Origin: Anaspis maculata
Lineage: Eukaryota; Arthropoda; Insecta; Coleoptera; Scraptiidae
Reading direction: 5' to 3'
NCBI GenBank assembly: GCA_949128115.1
Contig: OX421965.1
Span: 57,654,012 to 57,718,011, forward strand
DNA length: 64,000 bases
The notes under the pieces are model-generated. The model did no database searches. It had not been told where the DNA came from and saw nothing but the letters and a program-made list of their open reading frames with translations. Below, one piece after another: positions 29,386 to 42,163 of this stretch. The position numbers and the translations under genes were made by a program. Position 1 is the first letter of the stretch. Each line of letters starts with the position of its first letter.

Positions 29386-32300
29386 CTGTAATTTTTCACC
29401 ACTCCCGCTGCTTTCGAGATACAGAACTAAATGACGGGAAAAAGAAGTGTTTCAGGAAGAACTTCATGATGGAGAACACTGATGATAAATGTTCTTTTGA
29501 TGACTTGACAAAGCACATCAAGACTCAGTATTGTTCTCTTTTGTGAAAAAAATTAATAATTATTGTTGACTAGATACTCAATACATACTACTACACTCAG
29601 CACTAAAGGAAGTTGTTATCTACCACTTGTTGTTCCTCCAATTAGTTCGAAATCCATTCGAAAAAGTGGTCACTACAGATGTGTCTTTTATATAGTCTTT
29701 TACCACAAAGAAAACAATTTGAAGTGGAAGTTTTGTTTGTAGTTAACTTTTCAAATAAACAGTTCTTTTTCGGGATAATCTATTTAAAATAATGAAAGGG
29801 AAAAAGATGTGATGAAGGTAACAAACCTGTAAGCTAAAATGGTTCATTAAAGTGTTGTTGTTGTTGTCTGTCAACACAATGAGTTTACGTTTCGTTGCAT
29901 GAAAGCAATCTACGGCTACGTCCCGTAGAAGGTAAATGGGGTGAACCAAACTAATCCAGATTCCTAAAATAACCTTCTTTCACTGGTCGTTAAAAGGTGA
30001 TAATGGCTGCGCGATTGGGAACAATCGTACTCGTACCACCAATAAAGGGTTTAAAGGGCATCAGCAGCTCTTTGCGAACAGCGAACAACTACTTTGAACA
30101 TAATATCGGAATTGAAACGTGTTTTCGGGGGGAGACTGACTTTCGTTCGACTAAAGGATAATTGAATGCTCGCACGCCTTGTTGCCTCCATTAATTTACA
30201 TAATAGCCGCGCCATGTTCAATTTTTGATATCTAAGATCGGCGCCCGAGACGACGCGTTTCAGTGCTTTGAGTCATATCATTTACTACAATCAATGAGTT
30301 ATATATACACCCAACAATGAATGGGCCGCGCCCGTCTGAATGGTCGCGCATTGGTCGCACACCGGAGCTTTCTCCCCCGGCAACATCATGGTGAGGTACG
30401 AAATTTTTCATCGGCAGCTTAGCCGCTTTCTGTGCCTGGCTGGGTGCAGATCCAAGAGTCCTGATTTTGTGAAGCCCATATGTATACCTACACCCGAGCT
30501 ATCTGCGATTCAGTTAAATTCACCATGCGAGGTGGAAATACGGTCTTATCTCCGCGTGGCATCTTAAAGAGTTACTTAGAAAACTCTCTGGCTTCGACTC
30601 TTTTTATTTTCGCATCCCTGCTCTGCACTCTATCACTTTTTTCTTCGTTTTGTGACTAAACTCCTTTATTTTTGTTTCGGAGGCGCCAAACACAGGCTCG
30701 GGCTCCGAAATAGAATTTATTCCGGAGCGCCGCGCAGGGTGTTCGAGTTAGCGCTCTCTGGCTACACCCGAACCAGATGCGGCTTCGCCTCTGTGCGAAC
30801 GTGATTTTGGGGTTTCTCTCGCGTTCCAGGAGGAGGTGTGGCGGCATCGTGGGCGAGGATACACGTCTTTCTTGTTGTTGTATATATGTATTTGTGTGTG
30901 CAGGCACCTTATACCTATATACGTTTTCGTGCCGCTCTTGCTTTTCCATGAGACGTGGCCGCCCCGCGAGTTATTTACGCTCCTGGGGTAAAAGACCACT
31001 TTGGATGTTGAAAAAGCATCTCTCAGCTGTTTGCATCTCTCAGCATACAAAATCGATGATGTTGAAAATTGAACGAAGAGGTTTTTTATCGCAAATATTG
31101 GCGTTTGATTTGCTATGTGTGACAGTATAAATTCCGCATGGAGTGTTTCGAAACGTCTCTGATGCTGCTTGATGCTGATGTCGTGTCTTCGTGTCTATCG
31201 ATCTTTGCGTAGTTGCCTGCTGTCTTGCGATTTCGGAATAAAAAATAATCCGTATTTGTCAAGAATATCGCGCATCATCACTGACGACGTCAAGGGTATT
31301 CATCTTGAGAAACGCATGCACGGTTCAATCATATTTGATTTCCATACATTGTTAAGATTACATGCGAGAGAAGTAATTTTTTACGCTTAGCGATAGAGCG
31401 AGGGAGACGAAGTAAGAAGATTGCCACATGCGCGTATTTTTCGTAAAGTAGGTACTGTGATAATACCCCCTTCTCATAATTAAATTGATTGAGCTCTGAT
31501 ACGTCTAGTGACCCTAAGTCATATTTTGTTGTGCCGTAGATTTTTATTTACCTTTACCCAAGTCATTTAAATCAATTACACCTACCTCGAATTCCCGTCG
31601 CACAAATACCTCAAGCATACTATAGTAGCGTACCCTCACGTTCTTTAAAAGGGGATGATATGAATAAATATTGAAAAATAAACAAAGTCATTTAACCATA
31701 CCTCAACTTTATTACAAATCAATTAATCATCGCCACTTTAGTCAAGTTCACCTTAATTATTCATTTCATGATTTCCAGGCGTGCTGACATCAGCTAGCGT
31801 TCGGAATTAGTTAATTGAGTTTACATTCGGTTTCTGAAAGAAAGTACACTCTAATTACGTGCGAAAGCCCTACGACGAATTAGTTCAACCCTTCCAATTT
31901 AATTCCGTTTCGGATTCTTCTTAATTTTTAGAACTATTGTTGAACCCGTTCCCTAACGCACCTGAGTTTTAATTCCCTGCTCAAGTAATTCAAGACCACG
32001 TCGAGATTTAAATTTTCAACCCCTTCTTCTACCTAGGCCATCTTCCATATACGAATAGAAATCTCGATTATTTAATAATTGTACTTAGAGAGAGATCCTT
32101 GATCACTGAGTTTTGTCTTGGTATTTCGAAATTTTAGCCATTATCTTAATTATTGATCAAATGATATAAATAAAATTTGAGTGTTGATATTCCACAAATT
32201 TGTATCCAGCTGGTGCTGTAGTTTGACTTACAGACTTATACAACAGCTTTTCTCCACGTTGAGTTATATAACTTCACGCACATCGACCTACAATTAGGTG

Positions 32301-33959
32301 TACCGTTTGCTGCCATGAGCCTCTAATTAATTAGCCTGCAAAATTGATGTTCTGTTCCTTTCTATCTTGAAGTATTTTCGAAACGACACTGAATTTTCTT
32401 GGCATTGCTCAAGGGGTTCTCTTTTTTTGGAACTCAACCTTTTCTGCTTTCAAACTCTTTGTCGCGCGATAAGGGTTAAATCTTTTATTCTATGGGGGAG
32501 ACTTCGCGTGAGAGATTGTCGCCCAGAATTGATCCAAATATATGTCTAGAGCGCTGGATTTTTAGCAGAACTGACCTGAGGAATTCAATCTGACGGAGGC
32601 TGGATCTCTTTAAAGGGTTACTGAAGCTTCCACCCTTTCTCTGGTGTCTTGAAAGTAGGTAGCTGACAACAAAGGGGCCGCATTTGAAAGCTCAAAGCAA
32701 CTACAGGGAATCGAAATCTGCTTGACGCTTACGATGGCTGATCGAAATATCAAAACAAGACCTACTGTCATTTTATAAACAAAACAATTACTTCAAACTC
32801 ATCAAACAATTAGCCTTTGATTACAAATGGAAATCAGACTTGCCTTAATATCTTCTTTCTTCAGAACTGATGCACTACAATTATCAACAGTGTTTTTAGC
32901 ACTTTTCTTAATTTATTCTTCTTGAAAAATATGAGTTTTTCTTCTCCCGCACATCAGCCGTTCTTGACTGCTACCACGCCAATCCCCTCATCACCCCCGA
33001 GTTCTTCCCTTGGGCCATTCCTTCCTTGCGCTCAACCCCTCTACTAAATCTGCACTTACCCACAAAACCGATGCCGGTGTGCGGCGTCACCCCGAGGCCA
33101 GGCGGCAACAAATCGATATTTTTCGCATTCCTCAACCAAGACTAGTTTGTCCCACATTATAATTTCCCCTTTGTTTTCATAATTTTAAGCTGCCCCTTAC
33201 AGTACCATGGGGGCATTTCCGAAATTGGAAGCTGCAACATCAACAATCCAAAAGGTCTGTCTATATATGTCAGAAACAACGTATTAGAAGAAATTACTCA
33301 ATTCGGGAACAATCTGTATACTTCTAACCAAAACTATGTGGTAAAATGGATTTGCACGAAGGAAACACAGCTTATATCACATTCACGATGTAAATTTACT
33401 AATGTCACTTTCAGAGCTGCCTCTTACGTGAATAAAAGCGAGGGCGAGGGCCGCAACATATTTTTATAGAAGTCCAGTGAAATATGTGTTGGAGAAAACA
33501 TGACCCAATTACATACCGTATCCCTCAAGTCGCACAATCAAATCAAAAAGTGACATTACTGAATTTATAGTGGGGGGGGGTTAACGGCCAAGAATGGAAT
33601 CATATGTGCATTTTGTGATCAAAGCATGAAATTTGGCATACTTGTTCAGAAGACCTTTCTTCGCAATTCCAGATGTGGCGCCACGCAAATTTTCGCGCCA
33701 GAGGCACTGTATTGCGGTTAATATACTTGCTAGGGGTTAATTCTGCAAAAATGATTTCTGGCCGGTCTCTGGTACCGCAGTTGGTATTTTTCAGTTCTGT
33801 TTAGTTAAAATTACATGTAGAAATGAGTGAAGAGTACATTTCCACAAGCAAAGTTTCGAATGCTGCCTTTACACGTTGTTTTTATACATTTCAAGGCCAA
33901 TTTTGTTTTAGGAAACAGGAAAGAAAGTAAAAAAATTGCCAAAACATCGGCAAAAATAT
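29386..33959. other. No recognisable gene; unassigned sequence
   Basis: 4.6 kb without a supported feature. Open frames are at most about 117 residues and none has a motif. The 30650-31000 part is GC-richer, with clustered frames on both strands. 33580-33760 contains repeat-like sequence (CATGAAATTTGGCATACTTG) similar in style to the element arm near 49170. An intron or intergenic interval of a large gene is possible. Confidence 0.4.
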
Positions 33960-34600
33960 GGACGTCCTGATCCTGAAAATTTGATAGTTCAGAATTGAGT
34001 GGCCTATTACTATTACATTATCTAAACTTGCCATAAATTGCACCCCCAAGCTTCGAATTATTGGAGGGGGGGGGATAAAACATTAAAACTCAAAATGGAG
34101 GGTATGGAACCTGATGGAATCTGTCAATCTAATGGATGCAAATAGTCGTAGCTCGACGTATCACATCCTGTTGATACAATTTTGGCACAAAAAGTGTCGA
34201 TCATTGTTGAAGGGGGGTCGTGGGGGAGGGCGAAACTCGGCTGAGTGGCTCTTCTTCTTCTTCCTGGGCCACAAAGAATCGATCACAAGAAGAGTATCTT
34301 TTCCGACTTAATTCAATGTCCTGAACTTGAATCCGATGTATAAATTTGGATAAAAACAAGTTCGAACAAGTTACCTCGAGAAAACCTGTTTTTTTCTTTG
34401 ACAATTTTCACGAAACTTTTTTACTGTTAGAGGTATTCATCTCTGAAAATATTTCAAAGGCCATTAGATTAAACTGTATTCTTCACGAAAATCATCCATT
34501 CGATCTGTAACTTTGTTTTTTGAGATAGAAAAAAATCGATTTGAACTTTAGTCGGCACGGCCCGGCATCTACTACTGACCAGAACACTACACCCCCCACT
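33960..34600 (+). repeat. Diverged copy of the 3.8-kb element terminal repeat plus palindrome arm
   Basis: Matches 13025-13640 in the same orientation and order: TATGGACGTC, TTGGAGGGGGGGG, TTTTGGCACAAAAAGTGTC, CATTGTTGAAGGGG, then the palindrome left arm to TACTACTGACCAGAACACTA. Identity is visibly lower than between the two arms at 13/16 kb, so it is an older or separate copy. Confidence 0.75.
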
Positions 34601-37600
34601 ATTACATCGTGAATAGGAAATAAGAATAAAATTTTTGCTCGTATACAGTCACGAATCGTGTATGTTGGTTTTGCGAACACTGAAGTTTTCATGAATGTTT
34701 TTCATATTCAAAATTGATTTTTTTTCCAATTTTGCAAACAAGCATAGTGATAATAAGTTTATTACTTAGTTATCTGCATCAACTTACGAGTATCTTAAAC
34801 TTCTTGCAGCAACTATGCGGGTACTAGGTGTGTACATACCTGAAACAAAAATGAACATTAGAAGTTGAATACTGAATGGTACCGGATACTTGAAGGCAAA
34901 TTGTGCAAATCAACTTGGAATCAAAACCACTAACAGACACGGTTTCTAATAGTTTCGATCTATTCGAGGCAAGGGTCGATTTTACGTTTCAGATAGCGAA
35001 ACCGAAACTGTATTACCGTTAGCACCTTGGTAGAGTGGTGCTTTCGGGCCTGGATGGGTAATGACCTGGCCCTGGAGTGGCTAGCTCGGGTACGGCGAGG
35101 GTAGGCCGGTGCAAAGGAAAAGAGAGACTTTCCCCCTCGGCCTGGCGTCGGTGAGGAATATGGAAAAGTCGCATTTGAAAACATTGGTACTGATTTATAT
35201 TCATATTTTTCACACAAAAGAAACAAAAAATCCAAAACTTAACAACTAAGGAAGAATTCGTAGCGCTGAAGCTAATAACGTGACTCAAAACAGATACATT
35301 TCGAATTAATAATAAGCCGAACGCAAGTTCTAATTTTGAAAAGGTCTCCAAAGAAAACAACAACGAAGAGTAGCTCACTCAAACGTCACGTATTTCAAAA
35401 CGTAGTGTTCTTGGTGCCCTTGATGGAATTCCCGGCAATTTTATGCTAGGCGCCAACCCCCCGATTGCCATCACCAAAAGAAAAAAGGTCGGGGAACTAT
35501 TAAAAAAATACACAACGCGACGAATGGGCGGAGCTCTCTTGCCAGAAACTGAAGTTTCAAGTGATCACACTTGAAAAACAATACATAAATAAATACTGGT
35601 GAGGTTAGTTGCGACTTCAACTAATTTTGAGTACTACAACGGGTGAGTAGACTGTGACACTATTATCCGGCACGTGACCGATGCGTCACTAGTGAAAGTG
35701 GATTTGGCGTCACCTGGTACTATAGATGAGAAAGCCATCGCCATGGAGGTGACAGGCTTGGTGCTACCTTGGCGAGAGGCAGGGGCAGCTCCGGCTCTCC
35801 CAACTTCAGCGGACCACCAACTACGACGGGGAAAACGGCTGCTGGCTGTGTGCAGAGAATAAAGGGGCTTTCTCGTTCGCGTTGCAACATCCTCGGCGGC
35901 AGGTAGCAGTCCCAGCGCCGACACACAAAGCTGCTGGTCGCCCACAGATGAGCCGTTCTGCTCGATTTCGCACTTTGACTCGAAAATATGTCAACACCAG
36001 CCTCACATCCTTCGCCCGGAACATAGTGGCAAGTCGGCATTTATGTATGAGCAATCCCTGACGCCTGACGGAAATATTTGTGATTTTTCGCGGGGGACCC
36101 CGGCAAAACTTGCGCGCCGCCCGCCTCTGGGTGATTTCGTCATCATCCGGGAATAAAACAATTATCAAAAAACGACCCACGGAAAGACCAAAGTAAACAA
36201 CACATTCTCCTGTTCAACACGGCTACTCACCCGTGGTGAAGTTGGTCAAGAAAGCCCGCCCAGGGCAACGAACTGTTCTAGCCGGCTATTTTTTACGTAA
36301 ACGAAACGAAAAAATGCTGTCAACAAAGCGTCCCCTGGCCAACGCCACCTGTCGCATCGCGCTAGAAGCGCTGTCACGCACAACGCTTACTGCAATTTGA
36401 AATGGCACGCGTTCGAAAATGAAACCGTAACAACTGCTGGAGTGCTGGACTTTTTAGGGCTCTCCCAATTGGACGAAATTTAGGTACGCAATGTACTTTG
36501 AAAAACATTCATAGTTGACCGATCGTCTTCAAATGCAATAGGTATGAAGCCGAAACAGATAAGATTCGATTAACGAAAAAACGAACGGTAGTAAATTGAA
36601 AGCGCAATCAGTGTAACAGCGGTTTTTTGACTTGCTACACAGAGCTACAGTAAGCGCAAGTTTGAGCCAGTAGAAACGCTTCTTGAAGCGGGCTTCGCTA
36701 ACGAGGAGGGTAGGAAAGTGTACACCGGGACCTCGAACAGAAAACGTTACAAGTACTATTTACTGAAAATAAAAATGCAACCGCCACCAGCAGAGCTGTC
36801 GACCTCGAGGCAACGATCGCGTTACCCGGAGAAAAGTAAAGAATGTCCTCCTCAAAAGATCGTGAAGAGTATTATAAAGTGAAACTTAACACATCCACCA
36901 GCACCGAGCCAACCGAGAAAATTACACTCATTTCTCGTAAAAAGTATCGAGAAGAATGTTAAGCCGACCAAGATTTTTGTGTGAGTCGCGACTTTATGGG
37001 CCGTCAAGAGAGTCATCTTGTGTCGTTATGGCGTGCATTAGTGCACCGGCATGCATACATAAATTTCCCAAGTAAGAAATGTCATTTTCTGCATAATTAC
37101 GACCGTCTCCCACGTTGCCTTTAAATATAACGCCGAGGCTGCTTCATGCACAACAACAAAATAGTGTAACGAACAATACGTACGTGCACTGAAGCGATTT
37201 CAAGTAGAATCTAACGTGTTATTATTCACTATATCCAGGCGTTTAAGTTTGTATGGTGAAATAAACCTGAAAAGAGGGCCTCAACATCAAGAAAATGAAG
37301 TAGTTTTGTTTTATGGAGCAATGCTGCAGAGGTGCAAAGAATAAACTCGTCATTCATCACAATCCGTTCACCTATGAAAAAGTTGAATAAGACACAGGTA
37401 TGTTTCAAGTTTCATCAAAATCGGTTCACTGCAATGACAAAGTTCAATCTGGTGCGGCAAGATGGCGAACATTTAGGCAAAGCTTTTTGTGTCTATTCCC
37501 TGGCTCAGGTATGCAGTAGTTAGTCATTTGCAAAAAAAAACAGAAAAAAACAAATGAAGGTTTTATCACTCCTAGTTTAGGCGATACGTGACAGAACGGA

Positions 37601-38324
37601 CGGACGGATGGCAAAAGCGCGGCCACATCTAGAGAAGTAGTAATAAACGGGACGAAACGTTGATAGTCAGGGTGACTTCTACAAAAATAATTATTGTAAA
37701 TTATTATCAAATTATTTACATGTCGCACAAGTGAACATGTTGAACATTCCGATAAATTCCGATTTATTCGTCGCATGAATGTCATCCATCTCGGACGAAT
37801 AACTTTGAATAAAACGACGTCGACATTGCGTTGCGCGCACGATTTCTTTGAAATCGCTGGCGCTGGCTTCCTCGGAAGTTTACAGGATCGTGACTCTACC
37901 TTGATGCCATTATCAAATTGTGCGTTTCTAAGCTCAATTCAAACGAAGAGAGCACGGTGAAAGTTATGGGACTTAGTCGCGAACGAAGAACTTCCCATTC
38001 CGGCGTGTGCCTTGAAATAATATGGCATTATGTTTTGACTCCCCGCGTGCTCTGTCGAAGTGCAATAAACTTTTTCCGCATTGAAAGCAGCAAGCAAGCA
38101 GCGCCGTACTCGCTGATGATGCTATACTACTGCTACGCTACAACAACCGACCGACCACGTTTGTTTTGTTTACTTTAACGGCTCGTTCCCAACTTTGTTT
38201 ATTTGTTTTTAAATTGAATGTATCATTGCGCTTTGGCGCTTCGTTAAGCGTGATCCCTCCGCTTATTCAAAGCAAAGTTGTACAGGTGATCGGCCGAGGT
38301 TCCCCCCCCGTTAGAATTTTTCCC
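34601..38324. other. No recognisable gene; some repeat-like fragments
   Basis: No supported gene. A GC-rich interval at 35640-36240 begins CGGGTGAGTAG and ends with its exact complement CTACTCACCCG. A TGGTAGAGTGGT word near 35030 resembles a pol III A box, but no matching B box was found. At 37585-37630 a short ACGGACGGACGG tract is followed by AAAAGCGCGGCCAC, matching the microsatellite tails elsewhere. Confidence 0.4.
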
Positions 38325-38960
38325 GTTGGGATAAATCGGTGGAGAAAGAAATTTTTCCGAACCATTTTTCCCGTAGAATTCAAATTTGGTCACCAATTTT
38401 TTTTTTATATCTTATAGTATTCCTAAAAATGTTGACACCTTGAATCTAAATATTGGAAATGATGCGGCTTTTTCTTCTCCAGAGTCCAGATCATTTGATA
38501 TTCGGTTAATATCATATGCAGGATGTTCATTTTCACACTTCCCACCCCAGATTTCTAATTCCCCTTTCCTCCGCCAATTTTTTTCAAGAAAAACGCCGGA
38601 ACAGATCGATTTTTATTTTGAGGGAGACATCTAGGAAGCGTATTGTCAAATTCTCATCGATAAAAACCGACCTGTTCCAGCGTTTTTCTTGAAAAAAATT
38701 TGGCGGGGAGAAATCTGGGGTGAGAAGTGTAAAAGTGAACACCCTGTATATGATCTTACTCACATCAAATCACATATCTGGACTCAAAAGAAAAAGCCGC
38801 ATAATTTCCAATATTTAGATACGAGGTGTCGAGAAAAAATTGGGAGTTTTTTTTGAAACACCTGTATACTATTAAATACAAAAAATGTTGGTGTCCAAAT
38901 TTGAATTCTACGGGAAAAATGGTTGGAAAAAATTTCTTACCCCGCGAATTTATTCCAACT
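38325..38960. repeat. ~640-bp palindrome
   Basis: The arms are about 38325-38635 and 38640-38960, mirror images. Shared blocks include AATTTTTTTCAAGAAAAACG against CGTTTTTCTTGAAAAAAATT, CATATCTGGACTC against AGAGTCCAGAT, and GAATTC(A/T)ACGGGAAAAATGGTT reversed. CACCCTGT at 38740-38747 is present in the right arm only. No coding content. Confidence 0.7.
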
Positions 38961-41163
38961 AGTGGAGTCGGCACGTTCGGAAAAAGTCCTGTTCACTGCA
39001 TTTTTGAGTAATGCAATGCCCTTTGGCACACATGTCCTTAGAACCTGTCTGAACAATTCCGTCCATCGCCGCAAGCAAAATTTTAGTTCAGATCCTGTAT
39101 ACAGGGTGAAGAAGAAAAACAATTTAGAAAAATTGCATCTTTTGAACGGACAAAGGTAGAGTATTGCAGGGCATGTCATATGATGCGCAATTTGATGGTT
39201 GTTCAGGTACACCAAACCGTTTTGGAACATTAATTACCGTTTTCGAAATATTCTAAAAAAGCCGAGATCTGTCAAAAAAATATTATCTTCATTATATCGC
39301 TTATTTTTTAAGATATCGGGGTGAAATTTGGTATTTGCCTTATAAAAGACGTCATAAATAAATAACAGCTGCAATTATTTTCTAGGCCTACCATTTTCCT
39401 AAATAAGACAGTCAACTTTTTTGGAGGGGAGCCGCCATCTTGTTTTGTGAATATCAAGCTGATGACCAAAAAAATGACTGATAGTCATTAGGCTAGTATC
39501 ATGCCATTACTCTATAGTGTGAAGGATCACCTTGGATGGACCATCATACCATTTTTGCTGAAAGGAAGATGATGCACGGATTTTATCGGATTCCTCAGAA
39601 CTAGAGGATCTACTGCTAGCCATCGAGCCATTGCAAGTAATTGAACACCACGATTATGATCCTTGATCATTCTTCAGGTTGTCTACCAAGATTCATAGCC
39701 ATAAGTTCAGCGATTCGGTTTTAGCAGCTATTTAAATGAAATAGTGTCGATTTTTCATGAAAAAAAACAAAATCAGGAGGTTTCTGGGTCATTTCTTAGG
39801 TCATTGGAAAAAGATCCTCTATGGCATTTTGATAAATTTATGCTGAATTATTAGAAAAAAGTGCATTCTTCAGTATAGGTCTTAAAAAACTGGCACAGGA
39901 TGTACTCATGTGATGTAGGACGAACATGAAAGACTATTTTGCAGTAGGCAGGAAGCGAACAAATCATGCGGTAGGGCAACACTAATAATGGAGAGAACCT
40001 CATAAATTTTGATGCCGCAATGTATTTTGGAATATATTCTATTCAGATTCCTCCTTCAGCTTTGGAAAATGTTGGCATGATGGCGATCTATGCAGATGAC
40101 ATCACAGGGTGATAAGAAATTGAAGAATTTCAGGCTGTCTAATCTAAACAGGCTGGAGGCACGAAAATCGCCAAAAAGATCCATAAAACAAGACAAAGGA
40201 AACCGTTTCGAACAATTTTCAGCCATTTCTTTAAACCTATGCTATAGAATGCACTTTTTTCTAATAATTTAGCATAAATTTATCTACATTCCGTGTAGGA
40301 TCTATTTCCAATGACCTAAGAATTGACCCAGAGACCTCGTAATTTTCTGTTTTTTTTCACGAAAAGGCAACACTTCTTAATTCAAACAGCTGCTAAAACC
40401 GAACCGCTGCACCAATGGCTATGAATCTTGATGAGCAACCTGAGAAATGATCAGGGGTCATAATTGCGGTGTTCAATTACTTGCAATAGCTCGATGGCTG
40501 GAAGTAGATCCTCTAGTTCTGAGGAACCCGAAAAAATCAGTACGTCATGTTTCTTTCAGCAAAAATGGTATGATGGTCCATCCGAGGTGATCTTTCACAA
40601 TATAGAGTGATGGCATGATACTAGCCTAATGACTATCGGTCATTTTTTCGGTCATCAGCTTGATATTCACAAAACAAGATGGCGGCTCCCCCCCAAAAAA
40701 GTTGACAGTCTTATTTAGGAAAATAGAAGGCCTAGAAAAATAACTGCAGCTGTTCTTCATTCATGACGTCTTTTATAAGGCAAATACCAAATTCCATTCC
40801 GATATCTTCAAAAATAAGCGATATAATGTAGACAATGTTTTTTTTGACAGATCTCAGTTTTTTCAGAATATCTTGAAAACAGTAAATAATGTTTCAAAAT
40901 GGTTTGGTGTGCCTCAACAAACATCAAATTGCGCATCATATGACATGCCCTGCAATACTCTACCTTTGTCCGTTCAAAAGATGCAATTTTTTTAAATTGT
41001 TTTTCTTCTTCACCCTGTATACAGGATCTGAACTAAAATTTCACTTGCGGCGATGGACAAAATTGTTCAAACAGGTTCTAAGAACATGTCTGCCAAAAGA
41101 CATTGCATTACTCAAAAATGCAGCGTATAATTCTGTACCGACCCCACTAAACGGGAAAAATTC
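38936..41163. mobile_element. 2.2-kb foldback element with ~930-bp arms
   Basis: Left arm 38936-39885 and right arm 40240-41163 are inverted copies across nearly their whole length. Examples are GCCGCCATCTTGTTTTGTGA against ACAAAACAAGATGGCGGC, and TATGATGCGCAATTTGATG against CATCAAATTGCGCATCATA. The loop (about 39886-40239) is unique sequence without a recognised gene. ACAGGGTG occurs symmetrically at 39101 and 41011, inside the arms. Part of one arm also occurs at 16705-17160. Confidence 0.75.
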
Positions 41164-41195
41164 TAACAAGGGAGAAATCTCGGTGGATCCCTGTA

Positions 41196-42160
41196 TAGAC
41201 AATACAAATAGAGAAGACCATATGTTATCACCACCGTTGTCACGGATATTGACCTTTCCAATTTTAGGAGATAGAAAATACATGGTTTTTCGAGGTCACC
41301 TTTGACGTTTTGACGTTTATGACGTTTGGACGTTTCGTTTCTGACTTTTGCGGGAATTTTGAATCGGATAGCTATACTGTTCCCATTATCATGTGGGGAA
41401 AGTCACTAGAGCCCATAAGGGAGTTTTTAATGGACGAAGTAATAGAGTTTTTTCGTAGTAAGATGCAAGATGCAGCGTGATCCCTGCTGGTGCTGGTGCA
41501 GCCACACTTCCATCAAGTTTGGGTCTTTCGTGAACCGGTGCATGGTTATGCTGGGTGTATTCGTCTTATTCTCGACTCGCATAGAGCGACACAACACCCT
41601 TGAACCATTTCTGTAAGTATCTTCTCAGTTTTCCACTACATATAACACACTTATTGGTAAGAACGAGGGTAAGAACAAGTGAAATAATGAAATCCATGCT
41701 GAAATCAAATAAATACACGACAGAGCGCTTGTCAGATTCGAAAAATTTCCCATTGTCAGAAACGAAATGTCATATCTCAAGAAACATAGGGCGCTTTCCA
41801 ATAACTGCGACAAGACGGATACACAATGTCAAAGTGCACTTGCCAGCTCAATTCTAAACTCAGCCTCGCCAATGTTTCGATTGTGTCGACATGTGGTGTT
41901 ATTACTGCTATTGGAACGCTAGCTGTGTCAAATTGTGTCGAATTGTGTCCTTATACGCCTTATTGGGAAGCGCCCAATTACTTCGATTAACCGTCTCTTA
42001 TACGCATGACGTCACAGTAAAGAGAGACAACGGAAAATTGGAGACCTCAATTGGGACATCAAAAATCAGCCAACCTTTTTTTGAATGATTGTCTCGCCTG
42101 GTTCCTACGCAACCGTAAAAATCCGTGACAACATATGGTCTTTTCTATTTGTATTGTCTA
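41196..42160. mobile_element. ~965-bp TIR element flanked by TA
   Basis: The inverted ends share TAGACAATACAAATAGA and AAGACCATATGTT (about 37 bp, one or two changes). TA dinucleotides lie directly outside both ends (41194-41195 and 42161-42162), consistent with a Tc1/mariner-type non-autonomous element. The interior lacks a transposase. It includes a run of TGACGTTT-like words at 41302-41338. Confidence 0.65.
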
Positions 42161-42163
42161 TAC

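Noticed and set aside
35026..35110. tRNA or tRNA-derived SINE
   Set aside because: TGGTAGAGTGGT resembles an A box, but no B box or cloverleaf could be matched downstream on the same strand.
38937..39230. Frame shared with 16.7 and 40.9 kb (QIAHHMTCPAI stretch) as a protein-coding gene
   Set aside because: The three copies diverge by frameshifts and the conserved part also spans untranslatable poly-T; it is better explained as repeat DNA.
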